A DNA stretch of 64,000 nt. Origin: Bombus terrestris (taxonomy: Eukaryota; Arthropoda; Insecta; Hymenoptera; Apidae). The DNA lies in contig NC_063278.1 of NCBI RefSeq assembly GCF_910591885.1, forward strand, positions 4,613,501-4,677,500. The letters are read 5' to 3'. Below the pieces are notes generated by a model. That model had not been told where the DNA came from, did not search any database, and was given only the letters and a program-made list of their open reading frames with translations. The translations under genes were made by a program, and so were the position numbers. Below, in pieces: positions 40,101 through 48,924 of this stretch. How positions within the stretch are numbered: the first letter of the stretch is position 1; each line of letters opens with the position of its first letter.

Positions 40101-40681
40101 CGATAATGAATTTCCATTATTCGAGTAGACTGAATCGTTTCAATCTACAGCGTGTCTACGTAGACGTGAATTTAATTAGAACTTTGCCCAAAATTTAACA
40201 CGTTGCGTATTTTTATTTTAATTAATTGCACTACCAAAACTAAATATGTAACGTGCACTATTTGTTTATTATATATTATTACTTATATAAAACCGTGTAT
40301 ATACATATACTTTTATTTTCAAGAATAATTATATATTATAATTATATATTATAAATATAGCAAACCATGTTCGTAATTCAAATACTGTCATTCAGTCATT
40401 ATACAATCGCGCAACGATTGACGATATTTAAATTTGTCTATTGACTCCTCGTTTCACTTCTCGAAACAGAGTTTCCTAAATTTTCTTTCACCGCCGATCA
40501 CCTTTTCTCTTATCACGTGCTACTTGTTTGAAATTCAAATGACGCTCGCAATTTCTGCTCACTTCGAATTAACTGGTTGTTCCATTTTTCCAGAGCTGGA
40601 ACTCGGTACACAATGCGTCGTCGAGATGTCCGGACAGCAAACCATCTTGCAGCATCCCACCACGATGGACAAGATCGAACG
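10139..40681 (+). CDS. Khc-73: Khc-73, kinesin-3 motor of the KIF13 family (first two coding exons; continues beyond window)
   Basis: Coding exon 1 is 10139-10193 and ends at donor G|GTACGT. Coding exon 2 is 40594-40681, with acceptor TTTTCCAG and donor G|GTGAGT. Joined in phase they read MATDKIKVAVRVRPFNRR, then ELELGTQCVVEMSGQQTILQ and HPTTMDKIER. This is the start of a kinesin motor domain; KVAVRVRPFNRRE is the first beta-strand signature, and the exon 2 text matches KIF13/Khc-73 better than KIF1A/unc-104. Kinesin-3 motors of this family move cargo to microtubule plus ends. Fly Khc-73 acts in spindle orientation with Pins/Dlg and in endosomal transport. Only about 47 residues of a protein usually near 1,900 residues lie here. 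The P-loop, microtubule-binding, FHA and CAP-Gly parts must be to the right of the window. Confidence 0.9.
14136..14220. mobile_element. MITE-A copy 1 (mariner-type hairpin MITE)
   Basis: This 85 bp element is flanked by TA and is almost entirely two inverted arms. The left arm reads GGCAACTAAGTGATTGCGGA, and the right arm is its reverse complement ending CAACCCAATA. A short asymmetric centre (ACCACCTA) separates the arms. The terminal motif and TA target site fit the Tc1/mariner superfamily. There is no coding capacity. Confidence 0.85.
15283..15997. mobile_element. Inverted-repeat element with CACCCGTATTCGGGTG palindromes
   Basis: The left end (15283-15310: CCAACCTATATCACGTTGAC, then TGCCACGAC) is repeated inverted at 15966-15997, giving about 28 bp of near-identical termini around a 715 bp body. 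Next to the left end are two related palindromes, CACCCGTATTCGGGTG (15312 onward) and CACCCGTATTCGAGTG (15354 onward). No transposase is recognisable. The GACTGCCACG core is shared with the TTAA element at 16587, suggesting relatives, but no TTAA flank is visible here. Confidence 0.6.
16587..17072. mobile_element. piggyBac-like MITE (TTAA flanked, CACTTTGACTGCCACG termini)
   Basis: This 486 bp element starts TTAACACTTTGACTGCCACG and ends with the inverse, CGTGGCAGTCAAAGTG followed by TTTTAA. The TTAA target site and the CAC-initiated inverted repeats are piggyBac-type features. An internal palindrome GTGGTCACGGGTGACCAC lies near 16736. There is no transposase open frame. Confidence 0.75.
17372..17585. 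mobile_element. MITE-B copy 1 (mariner-type, long inverted arms)
   Basis: The element is about 214 bp and TA-flanked. Left arm GGTTGTCCGGAAAGTTTCTT (from 17378) is matched by the inverted right arm AAGAAACTTTTCGGACAGCC. The similarity extends 60-70 bp inward, through the stretch containing AATAGACG. It is non-coding and fits a non-autonomous Tc1/mariner. Confidence 0.8.
18992..19618. mobile_element. piggyBac-like MITE, TTAACACTAGAACTACC family, long copy
   Basis: This 627 bp element is bounded by TTAA on both sides, with termini CACTAGAACTACC and the inverse (GATAGTTGTAGTG). It is clearly homologous to the 437 bp copy at 28620-29056. It carries about 190 bp extra in the middle and several CCAGTCAAAATGACTGG-type palindromes. 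No transposase is present. Confidence 0.85.
19798..19882. mobile_element. MITE-A copy 2
   Basis: This 85 bp TA-flanked hairpin has arms TTGGCAACTAAGTGATTGCA and, inverted, TGATTGCGG... read as CCGCAATCACTTAGTTGCCA. The centre ACCACCTA is the same as in the copy at 14136. Confidence 0.85.
20532..20706. mobile_element. TTAA-flanked MITE containing a nested MITE-A
   Basis: The left end reads TTAACCAGTTAGCTGC (20532 on) and the right end is its inverse, GCAGCTAATTGGTTAA (to 20706), which is 15 of 16 matching bases. Just inside the left end is the palindrome GACGAGTATACTCGTC. A 69 bp MITE-A at 20593-20661 sits within it, so the host TTAA element itself is only about 105 bp. The TTAA site suggests a piggyBac-mobilised MITE. 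Confidence 0.75.
20593..20661. mobile_element. MITE-A copy 3 (short, nested)
   Basis: This is a TA-flanked 69 bp version (TTCGGTTGGCAACTAAGTTA ... CACTTAGTTGCCAACTCAA). Part of the left arm is deleted. It lies inside the TTAA element at 20532-20706 and is therefore the younger insertion. Confidence 0.8.
21511..21580. mobile_element. MITE-A copy 4 (right end degraded)
   Basis: A TATTGGGTTGGCAACCAAGT start is followed by GATTGCGGATTTTATC, a short loop, then GACAAAATCCGCAATCGCCA. The right terminal part (ACTTAGTTGCC) is missing, so the end is approximate. Confidence 0.7.
22322..22673. repeat. Long imperfect inverted repeat (foldback) centred on a MITE-A
   Basis: The left arm (about 22322-22472) begins CCATATCGTTTATTTCCATTG. 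The right arm (about 22542-22673) ends with the inverse, CAATGGAAATAAACGATATGG. Further matching blocks are GACATTTCG.../GGTATGTCAA, GATATTTTGTCTCTCG/CGAGAAACAAAATATC and GCACATGACCTT/AAGGTCATGTGT. The arms are about 150 and 131 bp with small indels. The loop is the 69 bp element at 22473-22541. Confidence 0.8.
22473..22541. mobile_element. MITE-A copy 5 (short, at centre of a larger palindrome)
   Basis: It begins TATTCGGTTGGAAACTAAGT and ends with a degraded inverse, CGCAGTCACTTAATCCAATA. The flanking DNA continues the inverted symmetry far beyond the MITE, which no other copy does. Confidence 0.7.
22682..22765. mobile_element. MITE-A copy 6
   Basis: This is an 84 bp TA-flanked hairpin with arms TTGGCAACTAAGTGATTGCC and CGCAATCACTTAGTTGCCAC around the ACCACCTA centre. 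It lies 9 bp beyond the right arm of the long inverted repeat ending at 22673. Confidence 0.85.
25651..25726 (-). repeat. tRNA-like sequence, probably head of a tRNA-derived SINE or tRNA pseudogene
   Basis: On the minus strand there is a perfect T-arm (CCGGG TTCGAAT CCCGG), which is also an internal Pol III box B (GGTTCGAATCC). The acceptor halves (TCGGACG / CGACCGG) pair with one A-A mismatch, counting one G-U pair. An A-box-like GGCAGCAAAAGTGG contains an insertion, and the D/anticodon region does not fold into a clean cloverleaf. That argues against a working tRNA. The minus-strand continuation (to about 25399) is CA/CT-rich and may be the SINE body. Confidence 0.6.
26997..27204. mobile_element. 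MITE-B copy 2
   Basis: This 208 bp element has TA at both edges, left TTAGGTCGTCCGCAAAGTTT and right CTCTTCGGACAACCTAA. The internal text CTTTTATATTATTTTGTCGAAT is shared with the copies at 17372 and 29308. It is non-coding. Confidence 0.8.
28620..29056. mobile_element. piggyBac-like MITE, TTAACACTAGAACTACC family, short copy
   Basis: This 437 bp element is bounded by TTAA (28620-28623 and 29053-29056) and ends in GGTAGTTCTAGTGTTAA. It aligns over almost its whole length with 18992-19618 but lacks that copy's ~190 bp central block. It also carries ACCAGTCAAAATGGCTGG-type palindromes. Confidence 0.85.
29308..29525. mobile_element. MITE-B copy 3
   Basis: This 218 bp, TA-flanked element has left end TTAGGTCGTCCGGAAAGTTT and right end AAGTTACTTTTCGGGCAACC then TAATA. 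The interior is closely like the copy at 26997. Confidence 0.8.
31923..32610. repeat. 14-mer minisatellite (TTTTCAAATCAAAA / TTTTCAATTTCAAA)
   Basis: About 49 head-to-tail copies of a 14 bp unit form this array. Two variants (TTTTCAAATCAAAA and TTTTCAATTTCAAA) alternate over most of it, giving a 28 bp higher-order period. Point variants (TTTTCGAATC) cluster at the right end. One unit near 32275 has an extra T. The forward strand contains no stop triplet in any frame, so a long open frame (31812-32699) results from composition and is not taken as a gene. Confidence 0.95.
34005..34089. mobile_element. MITE-A copy 7
   Basis: This is an 85 bp TA-flanked hairpin starting TATTGGGTTGGCAACTAAGC and ending ATTAGTTGCCAAGCCAATA. 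The two arms differ from each other at a few positions. Confidence 0.85.
34241..34360. mobile_element. MITE-B fragment (one end only)
   Basis: The text GATCGTCCCAAAAGCTTCTT, followed by TCGTTTTCTGAGGAAATAAT and a TATTGTTTTATCGAAT block, matches the left half of MITE-B. No right terminus is visible, so the edges are approximate. Confidence 0.6.
36938..37084. mobile_element. MITE-B relative with GTGCCAAAAG termini
   Basis: The left end TATTGTGCCAAAAGTTTCTT and right end AAGAAACTTTTGGCACAATC are inverse copies around about 147 bp. The terminal GTGCCAAAAG variant is shared with the fragment at 43110, in place of GTCCGGAAAG. It is non-coding. Confidence 0.75.
37702..38121. mobile_element. Inverted-repeat element, GATACGCGTCGATTTCGATG termini
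   Basis: A ~30 bp sequence at 37705-37736 (CGATACGCGTCGATTTCGAT then GAAACTTTGC) is repeated inverted at 38091-38119 with about 5 mismatches. The ends are therefore those of a ~420 bp foldback or MITE-like unit. The interior, about 350 bp, shows no domain. The superfamily is unknown and no clear target-site duplication was seen. Confidence 0.55.
38674..38930. mobile_element. Possible Tc1/mariner remnant (CAGTAGCTCACGAAAGTATT end)
   Basis: TA followed by CAGTAGCTCACGAAAGTATT resembles Tc1-type terminal repeats common in insect genomes. No matching right terminus or transposase motif was found, so the right boundary is a guess. Confidence 0.35.
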
Positions 40682-41637
40682 GTGAGTGATTTCATGAGAA
40701 ATATTTTTTCAAAATTGTCTGGCTCGTAATGAAAAACGTCGAATTTAAGTGAAACTCGAAATAACGCGGGTATATTTCTCGTTTCGGTTTGCATTTACCA
40801 AAGTATCGGACTCTATCTGCCAAAAGATGTGAACTCTGTATGAAGTTAACCGCATATTTCATAAATCTCGAATCTTTTCGTTGTTGTTCCAAGTTGTAAT
40901 ACGTCGTTTCGAAGAAACAACTATTAAACGTGGCGAGGTTGTTGGAACAAACCCAGAAAACTGAATCTTCGACCGGCCTCTCGTTCTTCGAAACTCGGAC
41001 TTTTAAAAGTTATTTCGAATAGTTGTAATTGTTCTAAAGATTGTTGCAAAATACTATTTATACTATAGAACAATTCGGAATAAAAATTTGGAGACCAAAA
41101 CGCGAACACAATAGAGCGGGAATTTCGACGTGTAATATGATAAATATTTCGTTTAAGAGAATGGAAAGACACTCGGTAGAGGTAGCAAAGACGCTGCAAT
41201 ATTCCTCTTGCTCTCCCGAGAGAAGGAAAAATATAGACGAGGGTCGTTCTTGTCTGAGTCCTTCAAATTTTTCCGCATAATTCTGACTTTCCCTCGGCGA
41301 GCATCTTTTTCTTTCTTAATCTTTTGTCGAAGTTTCGTGATCCATCGAATTCACGTCGGTTGGTCGAGTTCCTCCACGATAAGATAGTAACTGTCTCATG
41401 AAATTCCAATGAGATACATACGAAAGTTCTTATCTTTCGAGTAATCGCGCTGAAAAACTTGCTCCTCCTTATCCGTTCAACGCAAATACATGAAATTCGG
41501 AAGTTTATGCGATGGAACAGCGAATAATAGTGGTTGAGAATGATGGATACACGCGAATCGTTGAATAATTTAACGATTATTGTTCGTCTTATGATGCGGA
41601 TTCAACGCCAATATGTATATATGTATATATATATATC

Positions 41638-41880
41638 CATCCAGAAATTTTCCATAAACGTGTAAATAACCGGAATCCAGCAATGATCAATTTTATATGA
41701 GAATATATATATAGATATATATTCTATAATATACTATAATATATATAATATATATATAAACTATAATATATATACTATAATATATGGATTCCGGATTGCT
41801 GGATATATATATATATCCATCTAAAAATTTTCCATAAACCAGATTCTGGTTATTTACACGTTTATGGAAAATTTCTGGAT
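41638..41880. repeat. Inverted repeat with TA-rich core
   Basis: The left arm ATCCAGAAATTTTCCATAAA, continuing CGTGTAAATAACC (41639-41671), is repeated inverted and essentially identical at 41848-41880. A second partial direct copy (AAATTTTCCATAAACCAGAT) is at 41825-41844, and GGATTCCGGATTGCTGGAT (near 41786) is the inverse of the sequence just inside the left arm. The middle is (TA)n. This fits a young AT-rich MITE or a hairpin-prone site. Confidence 0.7.
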
Positions 41881-43109
41881 TAAAAAGATACAATAATAGG
41901 ATCGAAGTTCCTAATTTATTCCGCATTTTAGTTTGTCCGCGACGTACATAATTCAAACTTATCAGAGTCTGCTTGATACTGCATCGTGCTAGGCAATTAT
42001 CGAGCAGTATGCAATCTGCTTTTGAATTATTGTTACGGTGTGTTAGGAGTTTCCTTTTTGTTTAAGGAACGATAAGATGCTGCTTTATCTATACTGTGTT
42101 AATAATTGAGGCACCTCGTCGATTAGAGCAAAGAAATTCGCTACTATTTGTACGAGAGATGCGGCGAGTGCGTTTAGAAAATTTTCTAGCTTAGTTGCTT
42201 TAAAAAGAAACTTGCTACTGTCGTAATAATTTGTCTGAAACCGAACTTCTTTGCATATACGACGTTTTCGTCGAAAGGAAAAAGAAGTATAAAATTCGCA
42301 TTTTACGTTCGTTTATATCAACCTATCGCACAGTTTGAAAGATTTTTTTCAAGCTGAAAATCCTTCAATATATTCTTAGTGTCTCGTCTTATCGTGCACG
42401 TTTGGTAGATGAGCGCGATACTTTGACGAGATGGGATAAGTTGAGAATTGTGAAGCCTGAAAATTATTAATTTTGCTTTACAAAACAAGAAGATAAGAAG
42501 AACTGGCGTAAAGTAGAGAAATTATAGCTGCATGTAAAACCGAAAGCTCAAAGAACGTTAGATCGCGCACCAAGAAATAAAATTCATCGTACTGGCGATT
42601 ATTATGGGTTTGTAGGCGACAGCTACAGCATCGATGCAGATAAGAAGAAACTGCGATACATGCGCGTACCGGCGCCATTTGTCAGATAATTAGATCGTAC
42701 AGTCTTATCGACGTAGGCAGATAACATCGTTGCTGGAACATCCATGGTACGCGAACATCGTAACTACTATGGAAATCCATGAGATTATATCGAAACAAAT
42801 TCGATCTTCGCATCTATCGCAGAATTAGGTTGACACATTCTTTGATAAATAACAAATCACATTCTTTTGAACGATGGATAGTGAAAGATATTCGACGATC
42901 GTTTCATCCAAAAACTTTTGTTACCTGGATGATTTTTATTATTTATTCAGACACTTATTTCAACACTCGTATTTTGGTATGTCATAAATGACAAATTTTT
43001 GATTTCTGGTAACACGGAAGATGAAATTTTGTTATTCGGTTAATCTTTGTTAATCATTGTGATAGATACGAGAAACATATGTATTTTGGTATTATAAACA
43101 GAAACTTTC

Positions 43110-43235
43110 TATTAGGTTGTGCCAAAAGTTTCTTTCATTTTATAAGGAAACAGTAGATGCACGACATTTTCCCTTTTATATTATTTTATTTAGTTGCTCT
43201 ATTGGAACAAAATGGATCATACATAATTCAATAAA
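43110..43235. mobile_element. MITE-B relative fragment (GTGCCAAAAG type)
   Basis: TATTAGGTTGTGCCAAAAGT, then TTCTTTCATTTTATAAGG and the CCTTTTATATTATTTTATT block, match the left half of MITE-B. The right terminus is absent. Confidence 0.65.
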
Positions 43236-45499
43236 ATGACCAGCATTCGTTTCGAGAAATTTTCTACTATATTTCCAAAAATCCAAAAATTAACGAAGAA
43301 GCGATACAGCCAATTTTCCACTACCTTATATCTTTTTTCTTTTCTTTTCTCGCGGAAAAACGATGCAAGAGACATTTTGATTACACGCTAGAGGCGTTTC
43401 GTTTACGTGTGAAAGGGACGTTTTCCTTTGAAAAGAGTCTGTTCTTTCGAGGAAAAGAACAATGACTGCAAGAACTATTTCGCCACGGGGAGCAATCCTT
43501 TTGAAACAGTGGCTGTGGTTCTATTTTTTCAAATACGCTTGTTTGCCGGCCCTTCTTCTCCTCTCTTCCGGTTTCTTTCGCCAGGACTTAGCCGCACGCT
43601 CTTCCTGGACGGTTCTCATGTACGGTTTCATTCGTTTATTGATTTATCTTCTCTCTTTCTTCCTCTATCACGCGAGGTCGTTACAACTTTCTGCTCGTTT
43701 TCACCTGGTTGCTAGGTTTCTTTTCTTTTTTTCTTAATTCCACTTCTTATTTTCTGCAAGTAGAATTCCCTCGGTATTTCTTCGTGTAATTCGCGGAAGA
43801 TTACTCGTCGGTAGCATAAGACGCGTCATTTAATTGGATCCTGTTACTGGAACTTGGAAAATCCTGATCGATAGAAGAAAAAGCCGACCGACGATGTTTG
43901 ACACTGTTTCCTTAGAGATTTACGGGATGTTATTGCTTTCTTTAATGAAGGTCGACCTTTTTTCGTTTCGTGTACTGTATACGTTTTGACCTATGAAAAG
44001 ATACGAGTATTTATTACGCACATATTTTTATTTTTTTTCGCTGGATGTTTATCAACATTTTCACAATAGGAATAGCTATCGCACTCTTCGTCTTTTCTTT
44101 TCACTGTTTTCCTTGAAAATTATTTTGCAGATTCGTAAGAATATGTATATATTTCCTGCTTTTTGATAATTTTGCGATTTTGTAATTTGAGTACCGTGCG
44201 AATATACATTTTACACGGACTGTATTTTCAAGCTGCGAAAATTCCCGGATTAACTAAACATACAAAACCTTGCGCGATATGACGCGTTACGATCACGTTG
44301 CGTTAACACCACTGTGATGTCGATCGAGGAATAGATCACGACGTCCAGCAATATCTGTGAAAACGTGCCCGCGTAACGTTGTCCTATATACGTCCATTAC
44401 TTTTTCCATCTCGATGACTCAACGTCATAAAACGCGTAACATTTCTTGGCACGCCCTTTTGCACCTATCTCCGAGCACCAAAGCCAACCACTCAACGCAC
44501 GGAATCTTTATCGTATCCGCAAAACTATAGTTCGTCCGTAGTATCCCGTGGATGAAACTGGCGCTGGGGGACGAGAAGAGGCGAAAAACGTCGGATATTC
44601 GGGAACGAGGGTGCTCGTTTGGCCTCGATGGCGTCGTGGAAGGTACTTGAGCGTTGCGGATATTTTCAAGCACGAGAGCCACACAGAAGATGCGTCTCCA
44701 GCCTCGTAATTTCGTTTCGTCAAGCTGTTGTAAACGTGTCTTACACGTGTGTCTGTACTTACAGGAAAACCCGTGCACAGGATGTCACAATGTTCCATAG
44801 AAACATTATTCGGTGTGATGCATCAGCGAAAATAAGACTGAGACGTTGTATGGTAGTTTGCATACTATATACATTTTCTATATATTTCTACAGTTTATAT
44901 ATTACGGTAATATTATACCGCGTCTTAAAACCTAGTACCTTTGGATTTTGCCTGTCAAAAACTACCATATGGTACGAAAAGAATGCGGGAAATTCAGCGT
45001 GCCCTGAAACAAAGTTCGTCGTACGTATCTTTTCTAATTCGTGTGTTTATAGTCGCACGAATCATCACGATACTGTCGAGCATCGGTAACTCCAAGCTCG
45101 AGAGAAGAGCGAAAATCTTCGAGTTATTAGGTTCAGACCTATCGAAATTTCCGAGTAAAAGAGTTTACCAAACGAGTTTACCAAGTTTAACAAACGAAAC
45201 TTGTACGAAGGTTCAGCTTTTCAGATGTTGGTATCCCAAGCTTCTTCGTAGAACTCGTTTTATGAAACGTAAACGTTAAAGATGCGAGCAAAGCGATGCC
45301 AATTACGCGTTCGACTCAGGAAAAAGGATCAGCTTCCATGGATGTGCGCGTGGTCGAAACACGACAAAGTAGGAACACGGATTTTATCGTCTTACGTTCA
45401 TTCTTGCGTCTTACGTGATTTGGGATAATCTTAACGGTTTAAAGACAGACGATACGTGCACTGATTGGTTTCTGACGCCTCGCGACACATAGCCATCGA

Positions 45500-46055
45500 T
45501 GGAATCTGAAACACTTTCGAATCGCTTCGAATGAATATACATATATGGCAAATTCGAATCGCGTTGAATCTGATTCGAATTTTAAGACTCTTGAGAGTCT
45601 TGATCGCTGTTGATTCTTAATAGATTCGTCGGGTATTTCATGTCTCTCAAGGATTGATCATCTTGGAAGCGTTGATGCGGGATATTCGACATTCTTCGAG
45701 CTCGACAGTTTGAGAGTGGAAGCGATGCTTAGGCCATGGTGCGAGCTCTAAAGACTATGGCTCTATGCGGCTTATCTTATTGAGGCATAAACAAAGACGA
45801 AGGAGCGGCTCGATGAATTCGTCGACCGTCATTTTGACGACAAGGCACGATCCGGGCTTCCGAGAAGACTAAACTTTCAAGGCTTCCAAGATGAGCGAGA
45901 ATCGAGACACTTGGAAGATTCCAGGCTTATTAAGATTCAAAACTGAGTCAAGACTCTCAAGAGTGGTAAGCTTCGAATCCTGTTGCAAGTGATTCGAAAT
46001 TGTCATCATCTGCACTGATACAGATTCGAAGTGATTCGAAACTGTTTTAGATCCT
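45500..46055. repeat. Long imperfect inverted repeat (foldback), arms about 180 bp
   Basis: The left arm (about 45500-45685) and the reverse complement of the right arm (about 45870-46055) share a series of blocks in the same order: TTTCGAATCRCTTCGAAT, ACTCTTGAGAGTCTTGA, GATTCTTAATA or GAATCTTAATA, and CATCTTGGAAGC. Small indels separate them. The intervening ~190 bp is not symmetrical. No coding potential was recognised. Confidence 0.7.
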
Positions 46056-46372
46056 ATCGTTGCACACAGACACACGCTTCGTGTTGCAGAAGCAGCAACG
46101 ATAGAAGTTCCACTTATAAAGGTGAACTTGGACTTGTTGTAAAAGTCTGGCTACTCTAAGCTCGAGCTACGAGCGTCAAATAAAATGCATCTGGACGCGT
46201 GGCAAATAGTCGGAGTTTTCTTTCGACCGATAGAACGTTCTCGCTGCACAGTGGCACGGGATCTTCGACTTGTACAGATTCGAGTTACCGAGCCATCGAT
46301 CGTCGCGTGTTATCGGCCGGATAACTGTCGGATAGCCGATTTTATCATTTTGTCAAGGAATTAGTTCCGTTC

Positions 46373-46661
46373 TTAACCCATTTGTATCCAAGCGCGGATT
46401 ATTACGCAATCGGACGACTGCTTTTATTTATTTCCATTTTAATCTAAATAATTTTCTTTTTAAATAAATGATTTTTATTTTCTTCCTCTGTTATAAAGAA
46501 TGTAAGATGCGATGTTTGCGAAGTAACATTGTCTACCAATCGTTTTGAACAATAAATTTTCGATAAACTCCATAAAGAATTCGCATGTTATTTATTGAAC
46601 CGACCGCGCGTGCTGATAGGGCCCGGTCCTCTGAAGTAGGGCCATGATACAAATGGGTTAA
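46373..46661. mobile_element. piggyBac-like MITE (TTAACCCATTTGTATC termini)
   Basis: This 289 bp element begins TTAACCCATTTGTATC and ends with the exact inverse GATACAAATGGGTTAA. Both TTAA target copies are intact. The AT-rich interior holds no open frame of note. Confidence 0.8.
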
Positions 46662-48841
46662 GAATCTCTGTAGTTGGAAAGTTGTACCCTTTAACTTGCG
46701 AACATTTTGTCACGCGAAGTAGCGCCCCGTCTTTTCTTCTACAGTACACTGGCCATGTTTTAAATGGAAAATCGCGGAATGCTCTGTATACGCGTTAGTT
46801 GGCAAGATAGCAAGGAGCAGAGCGACGTCATGTAAAAAGCTGTACGGTTTTGTATGGAGCGTCAGAAGCGTATGAGAAGTCGTATGAGTCACAAGTCACA
46901 ACGAGACCATACATCGAACGAGATCGTATCCGGAAAGGGGCTTTGTGAAGTCCGATGCTGTTGCACCGTACTGGCCGCCGTGGAAAAATGCGCGAGAACA
47001 GCACGGCGTTTTCAACAAAGACCGATTATTTATTGCTACAGCCTGCGCGGTGCGTACACAGCGAGGTTTCAATGGCTGGTGGCCATAGTTAGTCAGCGTT
47101 GCTGCGTGTAAATATGGATTAGCGGTGATGTTGCCTTTTGTTCGCTGGATGCTCCTCTATATCTCTAGTTTCGCGTTTTTGTAATTTATGTAGCCAGATT
47201 TCTGGCATTGGTTTATGGCTTACGATGATGGAACGTGATCTGATAATTGGGCGGAAATTTTTTCTATCTTGATAGATGGAATAATTCCCATGATAAACGA
47301 TCGTTTCAACGTATAAGCTTACAAAGAATGACTCTACGTATAGTACGAGCAGTATATCAAGCTACTGTTACTTTATATGGATGACAGGCAAGGACATTTA
47401 CGTGGATAGTGACCATCCAGTAATTATTTTACGATGGCTACTTACCGTCATATCGGCTGCTTCAGTTAAGAACATCGACATAATCATCAACGTGGCCTTA
47501 ATGGCCTATTTGTTAGAAAGCAATTTCCTAGATGTATCGTTGCTGCCTGCTTTCTTCCTTCCTTCTTTCTTTCACGACGATCCATCGCGCATTATACGGA
47601 ATCTTTCGTACAGAACGAACATTTTTGTGGAGATTCTAAACGTCACGAAAATGAATACATAAACTTGAAGATCGAAAACGAGTTACCACGAAACCTTTTT
47701 ATCGCCTGTTTCCTATTGTTTATTTACGTGTGTTAACATGTAACAGCGACGGCGGAGTAACGAGATATAAGACAAGATAACGACGATACGATTGCGAGTG
47801 GTAACCAAGAGAGCCTGGATACAGCAGCGTGTAATTTCCAAATTTCGTGAAATTACGTCGAGTTAAGTAAATCGTAACCTTACTATCGAGTTTTGTAATT
47901 CTCGACGCCTCGTGTAAAACCCGAACATCGTCACGTTCAGCTCGTTACAAAACGCCTATGATTACGTAAAAGAGTTTGGTAACATTTTAAAAGAAAGAGC
48001 AACAATCGTGCCCACACGTGTATAGAAATGACTCAGAATGTACGAATTTGTTCCGACCGAGAAGAAAGATTTTTATCGCGCGCAAACATCCAGTTCGAAA
48101 CACGTTTTGCGCAAGTGGAACAATCGCGCGGAATAATTGGAACAACGAACGCAACGAAGACGAGCAAAAGGTACGCGAAACGCGACGCAACGAGAGAACG
48201 AGATGTGTCTTCTCCGCTGAAACAGCAAGATGAGATTTCTTTTGACACTTGGCCCATTTTCCGCGTCATATTTCCTCGATGATCGCGATCCATTGTGTAA
48301 CTGTTGCGAAACTGCCGGGGAACCAGGTGAAAACAAAATCGGTAGCCGAGCCTTAAACGCGTACGTTTTTCCTAGAGAAACGAAAGTGAAACCGATTACC
48401 AGCGTTCCGTGGAAGGAAACTGCCAGGAAAGTGATTGGCTGTTAGACCTCTAATTGATAAGAATTCTGAACAGCTCGAGGAACGACGAGATTGGAGACTG
48501 AAAAGTGGTGACTGAATCGGAATAGTATGTTAATGAATCGACAAAAATATTCTTCTGACTGTACTTTGTACGATCTATACTTTGTTCTTGTGTAGATTAT
48601 TCTTGTGTAGATATTCTACAGGCCGAGTACCATCCGAGAGTTTCGGCTAAATTGTTTTCCATGTTATATCGGAAAATATTTTGGATAAAAGTTGCACAGT
48701 TTTGGTGTTATTAGTCTCTTCGTTGCAAGAATACCTGTTCTCAAATTGCTTGGATATTCCTAGTTCAGTGATCGATGATCTTGATGTTTTAAAAGTAACA
48801 AATATTAGCGAAAATTCGATAATTTTCCTAGTGATTCTAGA

Positions 48842-48924
48842 ATAGAAGAATAATAAAGAAGAAGAATAAAAATAGAAGAAGAAGAAGAATTGTAGAATAA
48901 TAAAAAAAAAAAAAAAAAAAAAAG
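48842..48924. repeat. (GAA)n / poly-A tract
   Basis: Imperfect GAA/GAATAA repeats run into an uninterrupted stretch of about 22 A residues. Confidence 0.85.

Larger units (their letters stand above)
10194..40593 (+). other. Khc-73: Khc-73 intron 1 (30.4 kb)
   Basis: This intron is bounded by the donor at 10194 and the acceptor ending at 40593. It has no supported protein gene. It holds mariner-type MITEs, piggyBac-like TTAA elements, a tRNA-derived unit and a 14-mer minisatellite, each listed separately. I see nothing beyond simple sequence in 10194-14135, 22766-25398, 25730-26996, 29526-31922, 32611-34004 and 34361-36940. Short open frames in these stretches overlap on both strands without domain resemblance. 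Such a long first intron commonly holds enhancers, but none can be named from sequence. Confidence 0.85.

Noticed and set aside
47987..48445. Cluster of overlapping frames on both strands
   Set aside because: A locally CG-rich patch reduces stop codons in all frames; Arg-rich translations with no domain resemblance.
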